This document shows positions 1 to 7,014 of a DNA stretch of 7,194 nt, in pieces (position 1 is the first letter of the stretch; each line of letters begins with the position of its first letter). Made by a program: the position numbers and the translations under genes. Source of the stretch: XYC2-FULL-41-22 sp041666465 (GTDB lineage Bacteria > Patescibacteriota > Gracilibacteria > UBA1369 > UBA12470); contig JBAYGX010000081.1 in assembly GCA_041666465.1 (NCBI GenBank), forward strand, positions 1 to 7,194, written 5' to 3'. A model generated the notes under the pieces. The model was not told where the DNA came from. It saw only the letters and a program-made list of their open reading frames with translations, and did not search any database.

Positions 1-1824
1 GGAAAATTCTTTTTCACTTATAACCTTTCCAACCCTCTTCAAATATTTATTTAAAAGATCACGCCCTTCCTTGATATTCTGATCCTTATCGAAATTCGCA
101 AACCATCCCTTAACCTTATTTGCGGCAACACTCGTCTTAACAAAAGACAACCAATACCTGTTCGGTTTAGGCTCGGCACGAGTCAAAATTTCAACAACCT
201 GCCCATTCTTAAGTTCATAATCGAGAGGCACGATTTTGCCATCAACTTTCGCCTGCGCGCATCTGTTACCAACATCCGTATGGACATTGTAAGCAAAATC
301 AACCGGCGTCGCTCCTGCCGGAAGATCTTTTACATCCCCATGAGGCGTCAAAACGAAAATCCTATCCTTAAAAATATCCAATTTCAGATTCCTTTCGGTC
401 ACATCCTTATCAGCTTGCGATTTAAGCTGAGCAAGCCCATCCAACCATTCAAGTTGGTTTTGAAAATATTTATGCCTCATCATAATCACTCCCTTGCTTC
501 TACTTTTCCTCAAAACTTCCATATCGGCACTATCAAACCCGCGACTCGTCAGAATTCCTTCGATTTCCGCAACCTCGTCCTTACTCAAGAAATCCCAATC
601 TTTAATCAATTTCTCAACCTTATATCTAACCTCGGGATCACCACTCAAAAGATGATTCAATTTGGTAAAAACCCTATATTGATTCAGCGTCTTCTGAAAC
701 TCCTCCCTATCCGCGGACTTCGAACCTTTCTTTTTGGAAGACTCCTTGTACCACCAGTGCGCCGCAATACCATACTCGGCCTCTTCGTGCATCGACTTAG
801 TTCTTATCTGTACTTCAACAGGGTTATTGTTATTTTTGACCAAACCGATAACGGAGGTATGAAGACTTCTATAACCGTTTACTTTCGGCACGGCGATATA
901 ATCCTTAAACCTCTTCGGAAGCGGAGTCCAATTCTTATGAACAATTCCAAGAATCGAATAAAGATGTGAAAAATCATCCCGACCTCTTTCATCTTCTTTA
1001 TCATCCAAAACAACTCGAAGAGCATAAATATCATAAATTGAACTCAAGTCGGTCAAACCTTTCTTTTTAAGCTTATTGTAAATGCTATAAACATGCTTAA
1101 CCCTCCCGTTAATTTTTGCATCAAAACCCTCTTTTTTCAAAATTTTCTCCAACTCCAAAATCGCATAATCTATATCATGCTGTTGTTCTTTTCCATATTT
1201 TCCAACCTCTTTTGCCAGACTCTTATATTCGGTCGGATATAAATTTTTAAAAGCCAAATCCTCAAGCTTGCTCTTGAACTGATAAATACCCAAACGCGAA
1301 GCGATTGGCGCATAAATGTCATGCGTCTCCTGCGCAATCACAAGCCTCACCTCGGGCTCCATATATTCAAGCGTCATCATATTGTGCAACCTGTCGGAAA
1401 GTTTAATAAAAACCACCCTAAGATCCTTCGCCATCGCAAGAAACATCCTGCGAAGAGTCTCAAGTTGCCCCTCGTAAGTCTTGGCATTTATCAAATCGAG
1501 CTTCCGCGCATCGTTCACAAGCGAATAAACCTCAACCCCAAATTTTTTCTTAATAAAATCCATCGCCTCTTTATTATGCAAATGCGTATCATGCACCAAA
1601 CACGCCAAGACGGCCTCCATATCCGGCTTAAGATCTATCATCAAATAAGTCGCATTTAACGGATGCAAAACGTAAGGAAAATTTTCATATTTAAATTGCC
1701 CTTCATGAGACTCCTTGGCGAATTCGTAAGCCTCCCGAATAAGTTTTTCATCAACTTCGGGAACGAATTTATTCGCCTTCTCGATAAGCTCCTCGATGGT
1801 GATATTTTTAAGCGGTTTCGCCAT
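1..1824 (-). CDS. RelA/SpoT-family (p)ppGpp synthetase (RSH), 3' end cut by window edge
   Basis: Long RSH protein, 608 residues visible, still open at base 1. By family it makes (p)ppGpp, the stringent-response alarmone, from ATP and GDP/GTP in the cytoplasm. Domains in order: HD hydrolase (about 25-200), synthetase (about 235-360), helical linker, and TGS (about 483-548); the C-terminal zinc-finger/ACT part would lie outside the window. Synthetase residues are present: GRVKHVYSIYNK (240-251), YD at 264-265, RFKD at 305-308 (the RXKD type of bifunctional enzymes, not the EXDD of E. coli RelA), and EVQIRT with the catalytic-type Glu at 337. The HD domain keeps H54, H78-D79 and SDRLHN (D144, N148), but the HDxxED motif reads HDTHLH, so hydrolase activity is doubtful. 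The ATG at 1824 is chosen because residue numbers then match characterised RSH proteins within one position. A TTG three codons upstream is possible. No Shine-Dalgarno is visible. It is probably cotranscribed with the phosphoesterase 45 nt upstream. The family is certain; relA versus rel/spoT naming is not. Confidence 0.96.
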   Translation of the reverse strand, partial: MAKPLKNITIEELIEKANKFVPEVDEKLIREAYEFAKESHEGQFKYENFPYVLHPLNATYLMIDLKPDMEAVLACLVHDTHLHNKEAMDFIKKKFGVEVYSLVNDARKLDLINAKTYEGQLETLRRMFLAMAKDLRVVFIKLSDRLHNMMTLEYMEPEVRLVIAQETHDIYAPIASRLGIYQFKSKLEDLAFKNLYPTEYKSLAKEVGKYGKEQQHDIDYAILELEKILKKEGFDAKINGRVKHVYSIYNKLKKKGLTDLSSIYDIYALRVVLDDKEDERGRDDFSHLYSILGIVHKNWTPLPKRFKDYIAVPKVNGYRSLHTSVIGLVKNNNNPVEVQIRTKSMHEEAEYGIAAHWWYKESSKKKGSKSADREEFQKTLNQYRVFTKLNHLLSGDPEVRYKVEKLIKDWDFLSKDEVAEIEGILTSRGFDSADMEVLRKSRSKGVIMMRHKYFQNQLEWLDGLAQLKSQADKDVTERNLKLDIFKDRIFVLTPHGDVKDLPAGATPVDFAYNVHTDVGNRCAQAKVDGKIVPLDYELKNGQVVEILTRAEPKPNRYWLSFVKTSVAANKVKGWFANFDKDQNIKEGRDLLNKYLKRVGKVISEKEFS

Positions 1825-1869
1825 CGGGAACAAATCTAGCAGAGAGCAATCACATGAGCAACCAAAGAT

Positions 1870-3747
1870 TTATCTAAACCTTAACAAACGCTTTTCCATA
1901 AGTTCAATCTGAGATTGAGTATGCATTATCAAAACCTGAATTAGGACACGGAATCTGGGAGAAGTACGATCTTTACTCAACTCAGCACCAACTCTAGCCA
2001 ATTCCCCATTGTGATCTCCTGTAAAAACAACATCCTTATGAGTCTCAAACATAGGATTTTCAAGCATTGGTCTGTAGTGAGTGTCAATTAATTCTCTAGC
2101 CTTAGCAATCTCCCTTTTCAACTGACGATTATCACGCGCCTCAATAAGGCTAACACGCTTGTCAGATGGGACTGCGAATCTAATCAATCGATATACAGTA
2201 TTATAAGTACTCGTGAATTCAGGAGATGGCTGCTTGGCAAAATCATCTGGAGCCGGAATGTGCAAAAAAATCGGATCCTCATCAAAAGAACATGTAGAAC
2301 CAGAAATATCACCACGACGACCGACCTTAATACCACAACTCGTTCTCTCTCTAAGTTCATCAGGCCTTCTTCGTTTTGGCGACCCCTTGAACCCGATCGC
2401 CTCACTTCCTCCAACATCGGCACAAATAATTTTAATACCATATTTCGCAAACTCTTCCCTCCTCACCAAAGATGTATTTTGAAAAACCGTATGCCCAACA
2501 ACAACATTATTTATTCCACGACTTTTAAGATTTGCACAAATTTCTTGGATTTGAGGAACCTTAAGCGCCTTTAAATCATCAACGGCATCAAACCACAACA
2601 TACCTCCTTGAGGAGTAACATCAATATCGACTTCGCTTCTAACATGAGATCTCCTGTTGAAATGTCCAAAACTTGTAAAATCACCTTTTGTTTCAACATC
2701 CACCAAAGCTTGCCTCCATTGCTTATTTACACCATCAACCCCTAAATCACGAATCATACGAGAAGATTCAACATCTATCCCGGCATGAACGAACAAAGAA
2801 TCATCAACCTGCGTACAAAGTTCAAGCGACTTGATAAACTCAATATAACCCGATTTCTTCAAGACGCTAAGAAGCTTCATCGGATCACGAGTATTAACAC
2901 CAAATCTTTTATTAACCTCACCATTTAAAAACGCCCGACCACCATGCGCATCAAGAAAATTCTGAAAAATATGCTCTCTTCTTGCCTCATCCAATCTATC
3001 GTTTGGATTTCTGGAAACACTATAAGCCATCATCGCACCAAAAGCCTCAGCCTCATGATTTCCACAAAGCAACTTAACACACCCACCGGCCTTGGCAGCT
3101 TTTTCACTAAGACTGACAAGATAATCCTTAACTTTCAATCCATCCGGCTCATCAATGTAATCACCAAGAAAAACAACAACTCTATTACCGGCAATCCAAT
3201 TATCTTGTCGATCAATAATATCTTGTTTAAGAAGAGATCTTCGTAAATATTCCAAATCACCATGAAGATCAGCTATACAGTCGACCTCAGTTTCACGATA
3301 CACATATTCGTACTCCATATGCTCTGAATTATTTCTATTCCCAACACCAACAAGATTTACCCAAGTCGTCCTGGAATCGAGAGGTCTATCTTGTCCGGGT
3401 TCTGAAATGGAAAGATTTTTCTTAACAAAACAATGATCAGCTATCGGTTTGGGTCCATAAGAACTGCCATCTATAACAAGCTGTTGTGTACCACCATGAT
3501 GCTCAAAAGAACACCAAACTCCATTTTGATCTCCATTTTGATATTTAATCCTAGCCCACGAGCCATAAAATTCTAAAATCTCAGAAGATAACAAAAAAGA
3601 AGGATCATCCGAAAATTGAAAATAAATAAAATCACCCTGCTTAAGCCCAACATAATCACGATCTGGCTTCCCCCCGAAAATCTCATCTATTTCAGAATGA
3701 AATTGCATAGGCGGAATTATTTCGGAACTGTATATCGGATTTTCCAT
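1870..3747 (-). CDS. Calcineurin-like (PPP/ApaH/Shelph-type) metallophosphoesterase with unidentified flanking domains
   Basis: A 625-residue protein with a central two-metal phosphoesterase domain (about 150-455). Motifs in order are ADLHGD (159-164), GDYIDE (195-200), GNHE (229-232), VHAGID (320-325), GHT (418-420) and ADVGGSE (443-449). This supplies the usual metal-binding Asp, His, Asp, Asn, His, His set. The order and the HAG and GHT forms resemble ApaH and Shewanella-like phosphatases, so the substrate could be a phosphoprotein, a dinucleotide or another nucleotide; the sequence does not decide. The canonical GDxVDRG reads GDYIDEP, so the phosphate-contacting Arg is replaced by Glu200. 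Residues 1-150 look beta-rich (GDFIYFQF, WARIKYQNGD), perhaps a small barrel. Residues 455-625 hold a basic KRRRPDELRER stretch and a charged helical end. I recognise neither region, and the protein is about twice the length of ApaH. No signal peptide or membrane segment is seen, so it is probably cytoplasmic. The start lies about 14 nt from a predicted transcription start, with no Shine-Dalgarno. It is followed by the RSH gene. Confidence 0.9.
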   Translation of the reverse strand: MENPIYSSEIIPPMQFHSEIDEIFGGKPDRDYVGLKQGDFIYFQFSDDPSFLLSSEILEFYGSWARIKYQNGDQNGVWCSFEHHGGTQQLVIDGSSYGPKPIADHCFVKKNLSISEPGQDRPLDSRTTWVNLVGVGNRNNSEHMEYEYVYRETEVDCIADLHGDLEYLRRSLLKQDIIDRQDNWIAGNRVVVFLGDYIDEPDGLKVKDYLVSLSEKAAKAGGCVKLLCGNHEAEAFGAMMAYSVSRNPNDRLDEARREHIFQNFLDAHGGRAFLNGEVNKRFGVNTRDPMKLLSVLKKSGYIEFIKSLELCTQVDDSLFVHAGIDVESSRMIRDLGVDGVNKQWRQALVDVETKGDFTSFGHFNRRSHVRSEVDIDVTPQGGMLWFDAVDDLKALKVPQIQEICANLKSRGINNVVVGHTVFQNTSLVRREEFAKYGIKIICADVGGSEAIGFKGSPKRRRPDELRERTSCGIKVGRRGDISGSTCSFDEDPIFLHIPAPDDFAKQPSPEFTSTYNTVYRLIRFAVPSDKRVSLIEARDNRQLKREIAKARELIDTHYRPMLENPMFETHKDVVFTGDHNGELARVGAELSKDRTSPRFRVLIQVLIMHTQSQIELMEKRLLRFR

Positions 3748-3768
3748 ATCAAGATTTTTAATCCGTTA

Positions 3769-3777
3769 ATTATACCA
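3769..3777 (-). promoter_or_regulatory. Extended -10 promoter for the phosphoesterase
   Basis: On the minus strand the box reads TGGTATAAT, a perfect extended -10 (TGnTATAAT). No good -35 is found at 16-18 nt spacing; a TTGACC is present but only 12 nt from the -10. Transcription would begin near 3762, leaving a leader of about 14 nt before the ATG at 3747. It would drive the phosphoesterase and probably the RSH gene behind it. Confidence 0.6.
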
Positions 3778-3893
3778 GAAAAAAGCGGTCAAATCCACGA
3801 GAAACTTTGCCAATATTAATAAGCTAATCTGTAAAACAAAACATAATCCTGCAAAAATCACTGGCGTAAAAACAAGAATCCTGATCCGCTACA

Positions 3894-3926
3894 TCTTCTT
3901 TTCTTCCTCTTCATCTTTCTTCTCTT
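3894..3926. other. 33-nt polypyrimidine/polypurine tract in the 219-nt gap between the membrane protein and phosphoesterase genes
   Basis: The plus strand is all C/T from 3894 to 3926 except one A at 3913, so the transcribed-direction (minus) strand is a purine tract with several GGA/GAAG runs. An 18-codon minus-strand frame (3914-3858, MKRKKRRCSGSGFLFLRQ) starts inside it. I do not call this a gene. The rest of the gap (3748-3966) holds the phosphoesterase promoter and no clear terminator or RNA gene. Confidence 0.45.
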
Positions 3927-3966
3927 AACTAGCTCACTATCTTCACTAATTCCTAAGTCCTCTCTT

Positions 3967-4968
3967 TTATTCCAGCTCCCCCTCAAGAATCAAATTCAAA
4001 TCACTTCCCCTTATATCCACAACCTGAATACCCTGAACAAGTGCCTCTCTGTTATAAGTCATATCGTCAATCCTTGCCTCAAGATACGGAAGCGCGCTTA
4101 CAAACAGATCCATCAGTTTATTTCTCCCTTTATAATTAGCCTTCAACTCCACCTGCTCCTTGCTTATTTCAATAAAATTATCCAAAGCGGTAACAGCAGT
4201 ATTTCCTTCAGCCGCCTGAATTTTAGCAAAAAATTCCTCATCATATAGCGTTTTCTGCTCAGTATTGGAGTTATAAACAGTCTCAAGTTCCGTAACCTGA
4301 TACTCAAGATCAGAAACTATCTGAGAACCCTCGTCATAAGCATCATTCATTTGAGAAATAAGCTCATCAACAGCAACAGTTCTGTCAGTGGCATCATTCA
4401 AATAAGCATTAACATCCAACTCTAGAAGGTTAAGAATTTTGCCAAAAAAATCTATCTGATAAGCGAAATCGCTCGAAAAAATCTCTTCGACCTGCCCAAC
4501 ATCAACACCTTCCGAAACACCGGTCTGACCCTCTATCGCAGTATCAGTACCGATAAGAATTCCACCATATAAAGAAGGGTCAACCCATACTTTACCATCT
4601 TCAACTTGAGGATTTTGATCTTCCGGAACTTCTATAGGATTATCCTCAACAGGCACATCAATCGGATCATTCCCGTTATCAGGATTATTTAAAAACCCGA
4701 CAAAAAATTTAACTCCAAACATAATTATAAAAAACACCACCGCCAAAAACACAACACCTCCGAAACAAAAATAAACATGCTTCCTGCTCAAACCGGCATC
4801 TTGCAAAACATTATCTATTTTACTGGAAAAACTGTCCACATCATGAACAATATCGGATTCGGCAGTCGCCGCCGAAGGCGCATGCACCTTTGCCGCATCA
4901 CTAACGGTTTTTCGCACATCCTGCACTCCTATTTCATCTTCCGGTTTTTTCGCTACTTCATCAGGCAT
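3967..4968 (-). CDS. Single-pass membrane protein with acidic Pro-rich linker and extracytoplasmic helical domain, function unknown
   Basis: A 333-residue protein that I do not recognise. Residues 1-60 are hydrophilic, with an Ala/Asp/Lys-rich stretch. One strong transmembrane segment spans about 65-92 (YFCFGGVVFLAVVFFIIMFG). An acidic, Pro/Asn-rich linker (about 95-125) follows, with an imperfect repeat DPIDVPVED / NPIEVPED. Then comes a predicted soluble region (about 127-333) that looks mostly helical, with possible coiled coil around 198-310. The basic SRKH just before the membrane segment suggests a cytoplasmic N-terminus and an outside C-terminal domain, as in bitopic envelope proteins. 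There is no cleavable signal peptide, lipobox or LPXTG motif. It has its own promoter beginning right after the coaBC stop, so it may be expressed separately from the CoA genes. There is no Shine-Dalgarno at a normal distance; AAGGA lies about 18 nt upstream of the ATG, too far to count on. The coding call is firm; the role is unknown. Confidence 0.85.
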   Translation of the reverse strand: MPDEVAKKPEDEIGVQDVRKTVSDAAKVHAPSAATAESDIVHDVDSFSSKIDNVLQDAGLSRKHVYFCFGGVVFLAVVFFIIMFGVKFFVGFLNNPDNGNDPIDVPVEDNPIEVPEDQNPQVEDGKVWVDPSLYGGILIGTDTAIEGQTGVSEGVDVGQVEEIFSSDFAYQIDFFGKILNLLELDVNAYLNDATDRTVAVDELISQMNDAYDEGSQIVSDLEYQVTELETVYNSNTEQKTLYDEEFFAKIQAAEGNTAVTALDNFIEISKEQVELKANYKGRNKLMDLFVSALPYLEARIDDMTYNREALVQGIQVVDIRGSDLNLILEGELE

Positions 4969-4993
4969 GTATTTTTTTAATTACCATCCTTAA

Positions 4994-5022
4994 ATTATAG
5001 CACGAAAAATACCATCTTGCAA
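4994..5022 (-). promoter_or_regulatory. Sigma70-like promoter with extended -10 for the 333-residue membrane protein
   Basis: On the minus strand, TTGCAA (5022-5017), a 17-nt spacer and TATAAT (4999-4994) preceded by TGC give a -35 matching 4 of 6 consensus positions at ideal spacing, plus a perfect extended -10. It begins five bases after the coaBC stop codon. Transcription would start near 4987, giving a leader of about 19 nt. This is the best promoter in the window. Confidence 0.72.
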
Positions 5023-5026
5023 TCCG

Positions 5027-6214
5027 TTACAGAACCTCATCCCAAACACCCTTTGCCATCTCACCTTTCGTACCACTAAAACTCTTCTCACCCACACGCC
5101 CGATCAAAACACACTCCCCGTGGAGCGCTCCAACATTCGCAACATCATTTTCGACAAGAAAATCACATTTTTTCGTCAGGAATTTCTCACGCGCATCCCC
5201 AATCGCAAATCCGATAATTTTTTGTCCACGCTTCTTATTCGCGCCACACCACTTCAGAATATCCACATTTTCCGTGAAAGAAACATCCAACCCATCTTTT
5301 TTCACAATCTTACCTCTCACCCTTTGAACAGGTCGAAAATCAGCCACCGCAGCCGCCGAAACAAAATAATCACACCATTTGAAGTGCTTTTTAACCGCCT
5401 TAAACATATCTTCCGCACTCACCACTTTTTCAACTCGCATGTCATAAGGATCTTCTAAATCCACATGTCCGACAACAATCCAAACCGAAGCCCCCCTAAT
5501 CCACGCCTCTTTCGCGAAAGAGTATCCCATTCGCCCACTTGAACCGTTTGCCATAAACCTAACATCATCAAACATTTCACGAGTCGATCCGGCAGTAACC
5601 AAAACATTTTTCCCTTTTAAATCTTTTGGAGCCAAAATTCGCTCGGCATAAGCCAAAATTTTAGCAACTTCACTCATACGCCCCCATCCGTTATCTCCAC
5701 ACGCAAGCATGCCTTTTTCAGGTCCGCAAAACTCAAAGCCCCTCTTTTTCAGCCTAGAAACATTTTCTTGAACGGCAGAATTCTCCCACATGGCAGTATT
5801 CATCGCAGGAGCGACAAGAACCGGACCTTTATAAGCCAAAACCGTCGTCGTCAAAAGATCGTCCGCAATTCCATTCGCCGTCTTACCGATAAAATTAGCA
5901 GTCGCCGGAACCACGCAAATCAAATCATATTTTTGCCAGTCCATATGCCTCATCGAATTACCGTCGTACATATCCGTAACAGCATTAAACAACTGCGGAG
6001 AAACCAATCTCGTCGCATTTTGAGTCATAACTACATCAACGCGCAAAGCGCTCTCGCGAAGACGCCTAACAAACTCAGTCGCCTTACAAATCGCCGCTCC
6101 GGCAGTCACTCCGACCAAGATTTTTTTACCATCAAAATAAGAACCAGTCACGGAAAGCGAAGCGGTTCCGTGACCTCTATTATAAACCGTTTTGTTTAAC
6201 AAAACTCCTTTCAT
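5027..6214 (-). CDS. coaBC: Bifunctional phosphopantothenoylcysteine decarboxylase / phosphopantothenate-cysteine ligase
   Basis: A 395-residue CoaBC (Dfp) that couples cysteine to 4'-phosphopantothenate (CoaB, CTP-dependent) and decarboxylates the product to 4'-phosphopantetheine (CoaC, FMN-dependent), in CoA synthesis. CoaC occupies about 29-190: catalytic-type His90 in MRHMDW, PATANFIGKTANGIADDLL (103-121), PAMNTAMW (136-143, Asn139) and Cys172 in ACGDNGWGRM. CoaB occupies about 198-395: TAGSTRE (207-213), RFMANGSSGRMG (219-230, Asn223), AAAVADFRP (287-295, Asp292) and KIVKK (302-306). The FMN-loop motif usually TGGIAAYK reads TAGAAICK, and the C-terminal NDV region is shorter than in E. 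coli, lacking the GFxxDxN element. A 28-residue extension precedes the usual GKKIL start and contains a perfect inverted repeat. The ATG is chosen because it overlaps the panC stop as ATGA, implying translational coupling, and no other in-frame ATG precedes the core domain. A GTG at codon 22 is the main alternative. Confidence 0.96.
   Translation of the reverse strand: MKGVLLNKTVYNRGHGTASLSVTGSYFDGKKILVGVTAGAAICKATEFVRRLRESALRVDVVMTQNATRLVSPQLFNAVTDMYDGNSMRHMDWQKYDLICVVPATANFIGKTANGIADDLLTTTVLAYKGPVLVAPAMNTAMWENSAVQENVSRLKKRGFEFCGPEKGMLACGDNGWGRMSEVAKILAYAERILAPKDLKGKNVLVTAGSTREMFDDVRFMANGSSGRMGYSFAKEAWIRGASVWIVVGHVDLEDPYDMRVEKVVSAEDMFKAVKKHFKWCDYFVSAAAVADFRPVQRVRGKIVKKDGLDVSFTENVDILKWCGANKKRGQKIIGFAIGDAREKFLTKKCDFLVENDVANVGALHGECVLIGRVGEKSFSGTKGEMAKGVWDEVL
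6147..6174. repeat. Perfect 9-bp inverted repeat, 10-nt loop, in the 5' part of coaBC
   Basis: On the plus strand, GTCACGGAA (6147-6155) and TTCCGTGAC (6166-6174) are exact reverse complements around AGCGAAGCGG. The loop itself contains GCGAAGC, which can form a GC/GAA/GC mini-hairpin. The transcript would fold the same way, 40-68 nt into coaBC, within codons 14-24 of the non-conserved N-terminal extension. There is no T-run after it in either direction, so it is not an intrinsic terminator. Confidence 0.8.
6211..6214 (-). other. ATGA stop/start overlap of panC and coaBC
   Basis: The TGA stop of panC (6213-6211) overlaps the ATG of coaBC (6214-6212). No Shine-Dalgarno lies upstream; the only AAAGGAG is just inside the coaBC coding sequence, where it cannot serve this ATG. 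Initiation by ribosomes finishing panC is the likely mechanism. Confidence 0.8.
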
Positions 6215-7014
6215 GACTCTAGAATTACATTATCTACAAGTCGAACTTTACCTATATATCCAGCAATCGCAGCAACTCCATTCACTATCTCCAAATACTG
6301 CATCTCAAACCTCGGCTCCATCTTCAAAACGCCAATCCCAACATCTATAAGTCGCCCCTCATCTCTCTCACCAGCCTTATACGCATCTCTTACCGCAAAA
6401 AGTGCCTTACTTAAAACTTGAGCCGCCTCCAAATCAACTAAATTCTTATTTCTGGAACTCATCGCCAACCCCGATTGCTCCCGAACCGTAGGACAAACTC
6501 GCAACTCAATCCCAAAATTCAGATCCTCAATCAACCTCTCGATAACAAGCGTCTGCTGATAATCTTTTTGCCCAAAATAAACCTTATGAGGACAGATTAT
6601 GTTAAAAAATTTCGCGCAAACTTGCGCAACACCTTCGAAATGCCCAGGCCTGAATTTGCCACACATCATATCTGTTAAATCGCTAGGTAATTTAAACCCA
6701 ATCGGATCTTCCACGCCATAAACTTCCGAAGGCTCCGGATAGAAAAGATAATCCACTTCCGCCCGTTCAAGCACAAGTCGATCCTTCTCAAAATCCCTCG
6801 GATAATTATTAAAATCCTCGCCCTCGCCAAACTGGGTAGGATTCACAAAAATACTCACGACAACAACATCACATTCGCTTTTCGCTTTCGCAATCAGACT
6901 CAAATGACCATCATGAAGAGCACCCATCGTCGGGACAAAACCAATAGTCTTACCCTGCTCTCGGGTCAGAGACATCATCTGTTGAGTGATACGGATTGTG
7001 CGAAGAATTTGCAT
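6211..7014 (-). CDS. panC: Pantoate--beta-alanine ligase (pantothenate synthetase)
   Basis: A 267-residue PanC, slightly shorter than the usual 280 or so. It condenses pantoate with beta-alanine using ATP, via a pantoyl-adenylate, to give pantothenate in the cytoplasm. The family signatures appear in order: PTMGALHDGHLSL (28-40, the HIGH-like ATP site, His34 and His37), VSIFVNPTQFG (53-63, Asn58 and Gln61 for pantoate), NYPRD (70-74), GHFEGVAQV (124-132), YFGQKDYQQ (146-154, Lys150, Asp151, Gln154) and LAMSSRN (183-189, the KMSKS-like loop). The usual READGLA before this loop reads REQSGLA, a mild change at a position not known to be catalytic. The ATG at 7014 is right for the family, since the first conserved block begins at residue 25 as in typical PanC. 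No Shine-Dalgarno precedes it. It lies 97 nt after panB with a promoter and a palindrome in the gap, and is coupled to coaBC by ATGA. Confidence 0.97.
   Translation of the reverse strand: MQILRTIRITQQMMSLTREQGKTIGFVPTMGALHDGHLSLIAKAKSECDVVVVSIFVNPTQFGEGEDFNNYPRDFEKDRLVLERAEVDYLFYPEPSEVYGVEDPIGFKLPSDLTDMMCGKFRPGHFEGVAQVCAKFFNIICPHKVYFGQKDYQQTLVIERLIEDLNFGIELRVCPTVREQSGLAMSSRNKNLVDLEAAQVLSKALFAVRDAYKAGERDEGRLIDVGIGVLKMEPRFEMQYLEIVNGVAAIAGYIGKVRLVDNVILES

Noticed and set aside
280..969. 229-codon open frame on the plus strand
   Set aside because: It lies wholly antisense to the RSH gene, which shows clear family motifs through this stretch; the predicted peptide is basic and low-complexity, typical of an antisense shadow.
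1321..1659. 112-codon plus-strand frame
   Set aside because: Antisense to the RSH HD domain; no family features.
2184..2450. 88-codon minus-strand frame and plus-strand frames nearby (2213-2574)
   Set aside because: They overlap the phosphoesterase coding region in other frames, where its motifs continue without break.
3926..3958. Weak hairpin after the membrane protein gene (AATTAG paired with CTAGTT) as a terminator
   Set aside because: The stem has only 6 pairs including a wobble, a loop of about 13 nt, low GC, and no following T-run in the transcript.
3760..5029. Shared 9-bp sequence AATCCGTTA near two promoters (3760-3768 and 5021-5029)
   Set aside because: It sits in different places relative to the two -10 boxes, so a common regulatory role is unlikely; a 9-bp match can arise by chance.
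5768..6199. 143-codon plus-strand frame
   Set aside because: Antisense to the CoaC catalytic region of coaBC; Arg/Asn/Ile-rich shadow composition.
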